From Pomacea canaliculata (Eukaryota; Mollusca; Gastropoda; Architaenioglossa; Ampullariidae): 64,000 bases of DNA. The position numbers and the translations under genes were made by a program. Below, piece by piece: positions 10,862 through 23,800 of this stretch; the first letter of the stretch is position 1, and each line of letters starts with the position of its first letter. The notes under the pieces are model-generated. The model saw nothing but the letters and a program-made list of their open reading frames with translations. It searched no databases and was not told where the DNA came from. The stretch spans positions 2,453,371-2,517,370 of the forward strand of contig NC_037592.1 in the NCBI RefSeq assembly GCF_003073045.1. The letters run 5' to 3'.

Positions 10862-12762
10862 TGGCATAACTCTTTATAAACTGTTTTTTATTTTCGGTGC
10901 TCATACAGTGGAAAATACATATTTTGCTTGATTTTAAAGAGGAAACATTGTTACACCGGATGATGTGCATGCAAAAAGTTAGCCAGTGACATTTATCCAA
11001 AGTGTGGGCAAGTGCTAGTTGGCGTTTGAACAGAAATCTAAACAATGGTATGTGACAGTGCATTATTGTTGGCAATAGATGGTCATTTGAATGTCTGTAT
11101 TCAGATGCTTTCAGTAGAATTTACATTGTGCTTAACTATATGTAACGACAGCAGAAGTTGTAAATCTCTTTAATGTTAAGAATATGCTTAAAATTTCTTC
11201 AATATGAAAGATAGCATGTGAATCAGTAAAGATTCACGACCAGATTGGGTATTTTTTTCGCTTATATAGTCTGTAAAGGTTTTAACCATTTGGAACACAT
11301 TAATAACACATTCTTATTACAGGTAGTAATGTCACAGGGGGTTAGACCTCTTTCATCTTATGATATTGAAGCATCCGATTCTTTAAATTAAAGGATGTTT
11401 AAATTAGCAGATTTTAAACTGCTTTTCATCAGAAAGCAAAATCATTGCATAAAATGATTGGACACATCTCTTCACTATTCAGTCTTCAAGATGAATGTGA
11501 GATTATTGTGACTGAGGTTTTGCATGATGCTGTTTAGTTTTCTCAGCAAGTAGTCAGTCCTGTTGTACTTAGACCTGAGAGGTGAAAGAAAAAGAACATG
11601 GGAGGGGGAAGAGAGATTTCGAGAAGATCCTCATCGAGATCTGATAAGCTTTCTGTACAAAGTGGCATTGGCACCATCAAAAACAAGCAGACACCACATA
11701 ATTTTAATGTTTTTATCATCTCACTTCATAATGCAACAGAAATATTCTTGTGTATAGGATAGAAACTACTTGCTTTTTTCAACCAAAAATGATGCACATT
11801 TAGTACAGGAATGTTTTAACCGTCCTACATCTCAGACAACAAAGTTAATGCATCATTAACACTTGAAACTACACATTGTTAGAGAGTATAGCAAGAATTA
11901 CATTCTTTCTTACAAGAACTGAAATTGCTAACAGTTGTGACAGTTCTGATTATGCGTAAACCATATCTTCCAATTTTTCACAGCTTCATTAAATGGAAAA
12001 GCTAGCATTTGATACTTGCAATCAAAATATCACCTTAATATGTGTAGGCTATAATGGCAAGTGAACAGGAATTTATATTGACATGGTGGCAATTTGAAAC
12101 ACTAGTCTTACTGAAAAATGCATTGTATCTTTTTGCCAAATAGATAACTTAATCTTCAATTTCTGCCTTTTTTTATATACAAAAGGAATATGAGTAAGCA
12201 CACACACAAATGAAGGTCAAGATAGTGGCCAGTTGTAGAAAATGTGAACTTTAAGCAGTTCACAATAGTGAGAAGGGCACGCAGACAGCATAGCCAAGCT
12301 TCCTTTTACTTTGCATTATAAATCAGTTACCCATTCACTGGTAAATGATCAGAAGGACTTTTCAGTCATCAGCTGAAATGAACTTTATAAGTGCCACCTT
12401 TTGCTTCGTGGATGAGCATGTTAATCATGCAGCTATGGTTCAAATGCAAAAAACATTAAATAAAAATCCGATTTCAGAATACCAATACCATTTCTTTTTC
12501 GAGTTCAAGCCATTGTCATCATCAACAAAAGAAACTTTGAATTCTCAATCAGAAAGTGGGGGCTTTTGGGGACAAAAAAAACAAAAATTAAAATAAGGGA
12601 TGGGAAATAATTTATTCCCTCCTTATAAGAAGCAACAAAAAACTCCAATGCTCAAGTGGCTCAACATGTCATATTCCTTATTAAACCCAGTTAACCAACA
12701 TCATCTGCTCACAGCCAAATAGATCTTAAAGTTGTCACAGGAGAAAATCCAAAGTTCTCACA
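10862..12762. other. FLAD1 3'UTR and intergenic region
   Basis: AT-rich with no supported coding sequence. FLAD1 and RNASEK converge here. I see no clear AATAAA close to the FLAD1 stop; the first is near 12457, which seems too far to be its main signal. Confidence 0.5.
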
Positions 12763-12768
12763 TTTATT
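12763..12768 (-). terminator. RNASEK polyadenylation signal
   Basis: AATAAA on the minus strand (TTTATT on the plus), 79 bases past the RNASEK stop codon. The spacing fits a short 3'UTR. Confidence 0.6.
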
Positions 12769-12846
12769 CATATATGTACAGATTACTAGCACAATATTCT
12801 GTCCTTATATACATTCAGGCTGGAAATATCCACTACCAGTTCACCT

Positions 12847-14450
12847 CTAAGACATTTCATAGTTTCCTTGTGCATTCATTCGTTGTTGGATGAAAGAGAA
12901 GATGAAAATGGCCACGTAGATGCCTGCTGCAATAAAGCAATTTATGGCATTCTGCTCGTATTTCTCCTTCACGTACTCCAATGAGAAGTTTTGAGCGTGC
13001 CAAGTCGCTTCATCCTTAGGAATATCCTCGAAAAGGGCTGGAGAGCGGATGTAGAAAAATCCACCCAAAATAAGCTGTAAAAAATAAGGTATGCCTCTTA
13101 GCCAATGCAAATTTCCTTCAGACCTAACAATATAGCACATTTAAACTACATAGTTTTCAGAATGTTGGTGATTGCTTTTAGTTGTATGAAGTTACTGAAA
13201 TATACACTGTAACAGTGTAGCGAAGTTAGAGCACAGTAAATGTACAGTATCAAGTGGCTGGAGAACCATCACTAGAGCTATGTTCCACAGAAAGATACTG
13301 GGACAATGACCGTGATGGAGAATTTCCCTGCTACAAAAGCATTTTTAACTGACCACAGATTTACCAAAAAAGTATTAAGGGTACATAGATAGTTAGGCTT
13401 ATCTAGTTAAGTCCAAGACATCCTTCCTACTGGTGCAATCCAGTTATTTGCCAAACACAGAAATCAAGATCAACAGATTAGGAGAGGGTGGGGTCACCAG
13501 TCACTTTGACCAAAAGCCACATCATGCTAGCCATACCATGCCATGATTATGTCATCCCATGCAAAGCCAGCACTGGCCCTGGGGCAGACAACCTTAGTAC
13601 TTAAGACTCCACTCTCTGAAGGGAAGGAGAATCAGGGGAGACCTTATTTCATGGATGTGATAATGTTGATATGCATGTATTTTGCCTAACAAACTAACAT
13701 TAATAAAAATTAAGAAGGAAAAGCTTACATCTGATATCATTTCACTACTAAACACAAATGCTACTTTTCATGAATTGCTGCAAATTGGAACCAAATTTGA
13801 ATAGCTTCGAGAACTCCCTAGACAACAATTCAAAATTTAAAGAAATATGTTTAATGCCTTGCACCACGAAACTGTAATTTGCTTTAAACTCAGACCCACA
13901 CAAAAACCAAATAACTTAAAGAGCGGCCGTATGGCAAATGATAGCCAGTACGTCTTTATTACTACTACTATTTCTCAGAAATGTGTAACAGTTATCTAGT
14001 GTAAAATCCTTCAATCAACTTTGATGTCACCATTTGTGCCTTGATGTGAACCTGCCAGTATCTGCTGTTTTGCGTCAATGTTATATGCTAAAGGAAATGG
14101 CTTATACAGTGAAGAAATTGAACCTCCGTGATGTAATACCAGCAAACCTCACTCCAAGAGAAGAACTTTTAGAAACTCACTAACACTACTACCATGCGTT
14201 CAATCAAAACGTTATTTTATAAAGTTAGTTGCTACAAAGACTGAAACTCATTAAAACCAATTATTATTATAAGCTACAGTGCGTTTCTACACTCGTGTTT
14301 ACGCCCAGGGTCTTTACCGATGTCACAAGATAAACACTTATCAATAATATAAATCAATAAATCGTGCTTTCTTACCAGCATAACAATTGCCCATACACTA
14401 ATGATCATGTAGTAAATAGAACATTTCGGTCCGCAAATTGGACACACCAT
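12847..14450 (-). CDS. RNASEK: Ribonuclease kappa
   Basis: Two exons, 14376-14450 and 12847-13074 (minus), give 100 residues, close to the 98 of human RNASEK. The family is a small two-pass membrane protein with reported endoribonuclease activity; in vertebrates it associates with the V-ATPase and is needed for endocytic uptake. The product starts MVCPICGPKCSIYYMIISVW, matching the Cys-rich start of the family. TM1 spans about 12-34 and crosses the splice junction; TM2 is about 70-90 (NCFIAAGIYVAIFIFSF, with the conserved NCFIAAG). The loop has the conserved IEDVP-like FEDIP. In-frame ATGs exist further upstream, but homologs start at the M chosen here. The stop at 12847-12849 is followed by a poly(A) signal. 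It is divergent from PLEKHF2. Confidence 0.95.
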
Positions 14451-14886
14451 GATTGCTTCTGGCTCAAGTGCAATGACCAACAACCACAACATGAAGTACA
14501 CTGGCAGGCGTGTCATGTGACAGATGTGCTGCGTATAGTTACCCACTATTTACAAAATAACAGAAATTCTGTTGATATAACTGTTTTAAAATGTTTTCAT
14601 TCAATTATTTTGACTTTAGAAAAATTTTATTTTTAATATTTTAAAAAATTAAGTGCTGAAGAGGTTTCGATCACTTAAAGGGAATCTACTCTTGTGACTC
14701 GGGAAAGAAAAAAGGTTTAGCGAAAACAACCAAACAAAAGCGTTTGTCACGAAAAGCGGCGTTGATTTGTAGGTCAAACAAGTTAACTCGTGATTTAATT
14801 TATCACTTTGCCAAATCGACAATACACCTACTGCCAAAATTGAGTAATCTTTTAGTGCATTAATGAGTCACTAGTAAGTTGTCAAG
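14451..14886. promoter_or_regulatory. Shared intergenic promoter region, RNASEK/PLEKHF2
   Basis: The start codons of RNASEK (-) and PLEKHF2 (+) are 436 bp apart and head to head, so both promoters must lie in or next to this interval. No TATA box stands out. The PLEKHF2 start context, GTCAAGATGG, is a fair Kozak match. Confidence 0.5.
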
Positions 14887-17800
14887 ATGGTGGATCGACT
14901 AGGTGAGTAGTTCAGCTGAAGTGATTTTTCACAATTTTTGTCTGTTATTAACGGTCATGTGTACTATTTATTCAATTTGAAATAATTTTTAAGTTAACAT
15001 ATTTTGAAACCTTTTTTGAACTAGTTAACATAAACATGTGAGTAGTATTTTATAGGTTCTTAAAAAACAGAGAAGGCGGGGTTTCCAGGGCTGCATTATA
15101 ACGCCAGTAAGGTCGAGAAGCGATAGTACGTGTTCACTGCAGAGTAAGGTGATATCGTGATATGTGTCAAGAGATAAATGTTGATCAATCATAGTTTGCG
15201 TGGTAATACTACGAAACAGATATGGTAGGTGTGACTGAATTGTTACCTCACCTATTTCTGTTTCGTGTTAACAAGTCTTTCAATGGGGCATGTGAGGGGC
15301 TCCTGGGTGCCCATCGATCATCATTTAGAGGTGTTGGTGTGTTGTAGATGAGAAATAAATAGTCGGTTAAATATCGTGCCAGTGCTGCTTTAAAAAAATG
15401 CAGTGTGCAGATGTTGGTGCCTGTGTGCAAAGGACTTTAATCCATTATAACATTTGACATCAGAATGCACCAGAATCACTCAGCAGTCATACAGTTTGCA
15501 TACTTTGTATTTTTTAAACAATGCTTTAAGTTAGGTTTTCCACAGTGTAACAATCTAATTGGATTCCAGGAATGCATTCGCAGACAAAGAAATTTTTGTG
15601 GACTTGTTTAAAAAAAACTCTGCCAAATCACCCCGAAAAATAAGTCATACTTAGTTCTTTTTATATTTCTGCATGACAGAACAGTTTGACAAGAATTCAG
15701 AACTTTTGTAAATGCTCAAACAATTAAAAAATTAACTCCAGAAAAAGACAGATAGGGTAGAGATAGTCCTGTGGCCTTACAGTCAGTGAGTAATGTTAGA
15801 GATCTCACATATCAGAGCCAGCTTATTATGAGGGTGATGTTCATCTTATCTCCCTTTCTGCCTTACCTTCCCCAGTTCCTTACGGAGCCATGTACCCATT
15901 CCTTAGCTGGATCATATGGGAGAAGTTCTTTGTGTCACAGGGGTATCAAACCATCTAGCGGTTTCTGAAAGTTAGGATTCTGTTATTCAAACCATTAGGT
16001 TATCCCCTTCCACGAGATTGTCCCCTTGCCTCTTTCGTGAATTTCTCTTACACCAGCCTAGTTAAAGACTAGTCAGAAAGTAGACACACTTTTATGAGGG
16101 TTTTATGAGAGGAGTTATGACATGAAATACTTGTGGAAATATGTATTTAAAAAATCTATCAAACAATGTTATTGCATTCTGACTGAACCTGTTAGATTTT
16201 CAAATAGTTATCTTACTATTGTGGAATTGTTTTATTTCAAGTTGTGTTAGTATATAATATTTTTTAATCTGTTGTTAGAACTAATTTCACTTGTTTAATA
16301 ATCTGTTTGAATGGGTTTTGAAATATTTTGATAGTTAACTTTTTTTTTAATATGTGTCTGCATACTATGATGTACATGTATAGTAATTGTGCCTGTGTGA
16401 AAGAAACTTAACAGTTGAGGTGGAAGCAGGTTATTTTGCAGAAGGTTTTTCTGTTCTTTATGTTGATTTAATGTTTTTATTAATTTTTTTTAAAGATAAA
16501 AATCTATTTGAAATAGAGTATTCTGATTCACCAACAATAACAAGTCAGTAAACTACTTGATAATTATTAGATTTTTTTTTTAATGTGACATTGGCTCAAC
16601 ATGTGGAAACTGTAAATTTTAAAAGTTCTTGTATTTTTATTTGTGTGCATACTACTTAGTTGTAACATTTTTTTAGTATATTTAACAGAATGCATTATAT
16701 TTACAAAATTTTTTTAAAAAAGAAAATCAATGATTAGATTGAACTGAAAAATTCTGCAAGAATTTTATGTATGCATATTTCAGTGAACACGGAATCTAAT
16801 GCACGGCGGATAAATTGTGTGGAAAAATGCTTTGGCAACTCAGGACAGGTAAATAATTTTACATTTCAAACTGATCATGACGAATAATAGTCGTAGTAAT
16901 TTTGTTTACAAAGATACTCTTCTGGAAAATTTCACACTTTTTGGTATTCTGATAGGCAATGTGTGTTTGGTGTTTGTGAGAGCGTAAGAGAATGAACAAG
17001 AGAGTTATGATTTGAATGATAGTGAATTGTGTGAGTGTGCTTGCAAGATCTGTGCTTGTGTGTAAACCGCCCTGAGTCCACCTTTGTTGGTGGGGTAGGG
17101 TGCTCTATAAATAATCATGTTGTGTTGAGTGCATGTATATTTAAGATTCATTGGTCAGTCATATCTTTTATATTCTCCGTGAAAATATATATAAACAGCA
17201 TAGCTGCATTTCCTCCAAGGATTTAAAAGTGATTTTGTAGTGCCAGGTCAGATGTGCTGTGCAGACAAAGGATCGAGCCTACATTTGATATTTTCCTTGT
17301 TTCTTTGTAAAATCACTATTTCAGTCTTGTGCATGAGGATATCTTTTCACGCTGCATTGCAAAGTTTTGTTTAACCTTTCATACTATCATTGACAATGTA
17401 GTGAGTGGAAGACAATGAAGGTACTAGTTGCATAGTGAACCTTACACAGCTTTAGTTTTCAACTTTGGTGTTAGTGAACAAGAGACAGCATCATGGAGGA
17501 TGTGGTCTTTTTTTATGCTGCTGTGTCTTTCCTGTCATATTTGCTGGCAAAGAGTCTGGCTATTATTGTTCTTTTTTTCAAAAGAGCCAAACAATCTCAA
17601 AACTAAATTGAGCAGCAACCTGTTTAGTAAATCGAAACATCACATAATAGATTCTTTGTGTAAAAGAGGATTCTGCAAATCTTCTGGAGAAGAACTTCTA
17701 TCAGTCAGAAAATGACAAGGGCAGCAAAAAATTAAAACTAGAAAGTGAATATCCATGACAAAAAAAAATATGCTTGAGAGAGTGGTGTTAGTGGGTGAAG

Positions 17801-20800
17801 GTTAAAGAGACCATTGTATAGACCGTGTTAGGATATCCATGACTCGTAGATATTATAATGAGCACATTATTTATAGTGCATTGTCAGATATTTGATGATA
17901 AGCTAACAAAACTTTTTCTGTATTTCTCATGTATTTGCATACATCCATATATGCGTAGGTATGTGTGTGCCAGCAGAGGCTCATTCAGTGGGTTCATTAA
18001 CTTGATTTCAAATTCTTAGTCCCCAGTATATGAAAGCAGGCAGCGTAAACATACAACATGAGGCAATTGTTTTTTTCTGAATTGGTCTTTGAATTGGCGG
18101 ACAGATTTTGTTTATCTCTTTGAAACATTATGTAATTTGCTGCAAAGATTCATAATCATGGTCTGTGAAGTGACAAGGGGGATATTTTCTTTTTTAACAA
18201 ACATGACAAATATATCATCTTTTTTGACTATAACCAGAAGATATTATCACTGTTCCTTTCCAGTTAGTGTTGATCTCCTTCATTTTTATCCCATGGGTAA
18301 TAAAATTGCAGAAATCTACAAAACACAAATAGTGTACATTATTAGCAGGACAAACATTAAAGTTTTAAACAGCAACAAATTTGAGTACCCTTTTCACACA
18401 ACCATTGAAATGTTAAGAAGAATATGTGAAGGGCATTTTTCTACATTATATATCAATCTTCTGCTAATTTCTTAATATATGTGTGATTATGTTATTTGCA
18501 TTTCTTTGTGTTTCTGCAAATGTGCATAAATGCAAATATGCATAAATGCTGTTTTCTCTCTTCTATAGATCATGTCTTATGTTGTAGAAAATCATAAAGT
18601 CCTTTCTGCAATATTTGCACATTTGTTTCTTCTGTGACTAGCCTCTGACCATACCTGGGAGGGTCCTTGTGGGCGAAGGAGTTCTTACAAAGATGTGTCG
18701 CAAGAAGCCAAAACCACGTCAGTTTTTTCTCTTCAATGACATACTAGTCTATGGTAACATCGTAATCCATAAAAAAAAGGTAGGCATGATGTTGTTATAT
18801 TGATAGTAATTTCTTGAATGATTCCACATCTTTCTTATGGTTTTGTAAGAAAGTCAGATCAAAGATAAAGTAATTGACAGTGAATGAGAAGAGATCTAAA
18901 CACAAACAAGCATCAAATGGTGAGGAACACAATAGTCTTTAAATCTGCCAAGAATGTTTTTTAAAGGTCTTCAGCCTAACTGGCTAGAGAGGATTAGCTC
19001 CCAGTCACTATATTTCTTTTTCTGCTAATCTTAGTGAAGTTTTGTGTGCAATATGATCTGTGCATCTATAAAGCAATTTAATATATTCCTGGATTTAATT
19101 TTGTACCTGTGCCACTTCTTCTTTACACCATTTTATTTCTACTGCCACGTCAGTGCCATCTTGCCATTCTTAGGTCTGTGCATCATCTGTGTCAACTTCA
19201 GATTCATTCCTTTTCTACAATTGCTCCAGAAAGTTTGATGTTTGAGTTTCTCAGCAAGCGTCATGCACAGTAGATGTAGGTCTGATAGGCTAACATTGTT
19301 CATCTCTTTGATTTGTCACCATTAGCATGATGGTCTAACAAGAGTTATCATTATGGAATCATATTATTTTGCAAAAGTTAAGCCACTCCACCAAAGATTG
19401 GCAGTTGAGCTTCCATAAAATCATTGTACTTACTCTCAACTACTTTTTAAAAATCAGAACTTTATTGACTTATGAAGATTTCATGCAATGGCAAGTTACA
19501 TCTCTCACGTGTTGTCTCCAGACAAAGGAAGTAGCATAGGCTGTCTTGTTTAATGTATGTAATAATTTCCAGCATTGGAAAATATTTATCCTCACAATTT
19601 TTTTTTTTGTGTGTGCCCACGAGGGAAAATACTGAAGGGGAATGTGATAAGCAGGGTCTGTAAACATTTTGAAGTCCTGCAAACAACTACAGGTGTTATT
19701 TATTGAAGAAAGGACAGCACAATAAATTATAAAAGCAATAAAGAAGGCACAGTGTGGAATGCGTTAACAAAATTTATGTTTTATAAAAGTTTAATATTTT
19801 GGTGAGAGTAATCACAACTACTTTGTAAAGAAGAGGGGACAATCATTACTATCTTACAGTGTTAAAATCATAAATACAACAGAGGCTTAGACATCATCTG
19901 CCCATCAGAGCTCATGACAGTAAAAATATTTCAGCGCGAATTTTAGAAATGACTTGGTTTTTCAAAGAGTGGAATGAGAGGGAAACAAAAGTTAAAAGTC
20001 TATCAAATTGTTTTTGAGTCATGATAATCTCTCACCTAATGTGTTGCTTTTTTATTGGCAAGTGCCAGAATCTCTGTGTATGTTCAGAAATCCATACTTG
20101 TTGATTTAACTCATTTTACAATTGATCTTTATGGCGTGCATATTTTATGTGATTCTGTTTTTATTTGTGATTTTTGGAACATTTGTGGATTCACAATCCT
20201 AGTCAATTGGACTTTATTTTTTTCGTAAGGCAAGACCATTACAAGCGTTTAATATATATCTGTGTAAGTAGTATTTACTTTGTGTTTAGGCATGCATGTT
20301 TAAATAGTTTTTATTTAAATTTATTTAAAATATGTTGATATTTATTACAGTATAACAAGCAGCACATCCTTCCCCTGGAGAACATAAAGCTAGAGACTGT
20401 GGAAGATGATGGAAGTGAGTACTCTCATGAGTTTAGGGACAAAACAATTCAGTTAAAATCCAAAATATATTGGAGTCAAAGTAATAATTCATAAAAGTGT
20501 TGAGAAATAGTTGTGTGAACAAAAAAAAATTCTTGATAAAGAATTTAAAGAAAATTATTAAGATCTCAAGATACAGGAAACATGGACAATTTTTTTGTGT
20601 GGGGGGATGCTGTCATGTGTTTTATTGATCTTATGAACCTATGAGGATTCAATGTTACTGTAGATTTACGAAATGGCTGGAAAATTATCAGCCCCAGCAA
20701 GTCGTTTGTGGTGTATGCTGCTACTGCAACAGAGAAGAAAGAGTGGATGGCACATATTCGAACTTGTGTGGCTAATCTTATTGCTAAACGTATGTTTTTT

Positions 20801-23800
20801 TCTTTTTTTGCTTGCTGTTCACAGATTTGTGATTTTCCTTTTTTAAATATTCCACTTTACCTACTAAATGCTAAATAACTATTCGTGAAGATTTTCCTGC
20901 ATGATGCATGTCATTTGAACAGAATCATGTTGCAGTCAGTAGAAAATCCTGTATAATTTATATGCTGCCTGAATAATAATGAATTTGTACGATCATTGTC
21001 TATCGAAGTACTTATTTAACCTCCTTAGCACCAATTCTGGCACGGAATTCGATGTATAAGTCATTAACCCCAACTGTTACTCTTGCTTAATTTTATGTAA
21101 AAGCAGGTTAACCATAACCATCACTTGGGTAACCTAACCTGATCACTGATGCAATGTTAAGTTTGAGTGCCACTTTGGGATTAAGTTTTTTTTCATAATA
21201 TTGTGAGCCCAAGTAATGGTCGGGGTTAGTTCGAAGAAAGTTATGTGATGATATTAATCTTTGTAATGATGTCTGCAGGAGGCCTGGCAGAGAATGCATT
21301 AGAAGACTCTCCTGTATGGGTGCCAGATTCTGCGGCCAGGACATGCATGCACTGTAAAAAGTCAGAATTCACACTGATCAATAGAAGGGTATGTTTTCCT
21401 ATAGGCTTGTGCAGTAGAGGCGAAGATTTTAAATATTCTTCTTGATAGAATATCTTGCTGATTTTCTTGTCCACCAGATCATCAGAGCTAGAAATCTCTT
21501 TTCCTTAATTTTCAATGCATCCTTTTTCATCTTTTTCAGTGGTTATCATTGTGCTAAATTGTTACATATACTGCTAATACCATATTTTAAGCCATAATAT
21601 CACTTATTTCTTTCAGACCGTTTGTCTAAAATTTCTAACAGATCATTGCCAAAGTTGCATGTTATTTTGCTATGTCTAGCAAAAAAATATTCAGGGGTGT
21701 GTGTGCACACTCAATCGTGTGCATGTGTTGTGTGTGATATTTTCACAGCATCATTGTCGACACTGTGGGATCGTTGCCTGCAATGCCTGTACCTCAAAAC
21801 GCTGGTTGTTGCCTCAGCAGTCATCTCGGCCACTGCGTGTTTGTCTTACATGTTACCACAAACTAGCAGGCAAATCAACTCAAGGTAACCCCTTAATTTT
21901 ATTAGTCTGTAATTGGACAATAATTTATTTGCAGGGACATGAATATAGAGCATAGGAACAAACGACAGATTTGAATAACAAAGGATATTTACAACCTAGA
22001 AATTTTTCATGGATATATTTCACCACAAAAGTGTCATCTCTGTTAGGACTACCTCCCCAACCCAACCTATGATCAACAGTTTGTACTCTATTACAACTTT
22101 TGACAAAAGCTGCATGTTGAAAAAAAATTAAGTACATTTTAAAATAGACTAAATCTGGTCAGCCACCCCGATATTATAATTTTTTAATTAAGTACATTTT
22201 GAAAGAGACTGATTGTTTTATAGGTCACCTGTCATTTCAACCCAAACCATTTAGTCATATCATCCCAACACTGAAAGTCATATCTATCCAGGCCTAAAAG
22301 GCAAGTCAGTCTCTGATGACAGGAGTAGCTATTTGCATCAAATATTATAAACAGAGTCATGCATTGTTCTAACAAGTTCAGCTGTTATCTTGCTAAACAA
22401 AAATGGCTACTTGGTAATACACATGCAGAGAAACCTTTGTCATAATTATTCTTTAATTTGAAGGTTCATATTAAATATATCTGCAGTTGTTCAGTTAAAA
22501 TCTCACAATGGCGTGTTTTCTCTCAATTCAATTTTTTTAAAAAGCTTTTGTCATCATTATTTTTTAGTCTGAAGGTTCTAATAAAATGTATATGCAGACA
22601 TTTGGTCATTCGGTTAACATGAAAAAGGTGTTACTCCTCAGGTATTCATTTATCCTGGGCCTGGTTGATTTGGCATGATGTTGTCTTACATAGGACATAA
22701 GGTCCTGGCGTGAAGTCAGCATAGCCAATGCGGCATGTTTTTTGGTTGAAATGACTGGCCAACATTTAGTATTTTGTGCCCATAAGTCGATTGTACTTTA
22801 TTTAAAAGCGGAAGTTCTTTGGACTGTAGGAACAGAATGGTTCTGCCTGTAAAGGGATGTTAAGAGTGCAAATAGTAGTCATTCGTCTCCAGTTACTACT
22901 CTGCGGGTACTCCTACCTTCCCTTGCCTGGGCGAAACTGCCCACGACGTTCCACCTTTAACAACCTCAGAGTCACATGTTTATTAAGATAAAATTGTGAC
23001 CAACTGTTTGTGCTTTTAACAGAAACCATGTGAAAAAATTTTAACATTGTGTTTTAAAGAGTATCTTTGTCTACCATGGTACATGTGTGTTAATCGATAT
23101 TATTACCTGGAGAGTTAGTTTGCCAATAAATTTTCATTCAAATGTAACAATGCCATAATAATCATAACCAAGTGAATGGAAAAATGACCAAAAAAAGAAC
23201 ATTATGATATCGATTTTAAGGGCTTTTTCAATAGAAATGAATAAATAAACTTGAATTTATAGACATTTAAGTCATGGTTCATAGCATGAATGCAGACTTG
23301 TTGATCTCCCTACAATGATTAGTTATGACCTAAGTTTGGTCTGAATAGGGAGGTTTTACTGTATTATTACTTTCTAAGGTCACTTGATTATGTGAGCAGT
23401 AAGTATCTTCTTGCTAAAATCATGCACAATATTAAGATTTACTATTGTTACTTTCTTAGTTTGATTGTGCACATTTTTATCAGTAATTTTCTCTCCCCTC
23501 TGGGTGTTGAGCTTTTAATGTATCAGTTCATTACAGAGAATAAAATAAATTGTGTTGACAGAGCCTGAACTTGCTGGAGGTGACGAATCCTCTGGTGAGG
23601 ACTCTTCAGATGATGATGATGAGAGGAATGATGTAGCACAGAGCAGACAGAGTACATCAGATGAAGTATCTTTTGATGATGTAAGTCTGTACTTGTGTGG
23701 GTATGTTTTTAAAATGTACAGCTTGCTTATTTCCTTCAATATAGGCATGGGTGCATGTGTTTTGTCCTTATTTATTTTAGTAGGGTATCGGTATTTAAAT

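Noticed and set aside
22126-22215. Short direct repeat (TTAATTAAGTACATTTT twice, about 57 bp apart)
   Set aside because: Too short and AT-rich to assign to an element; could be chance or slippage.
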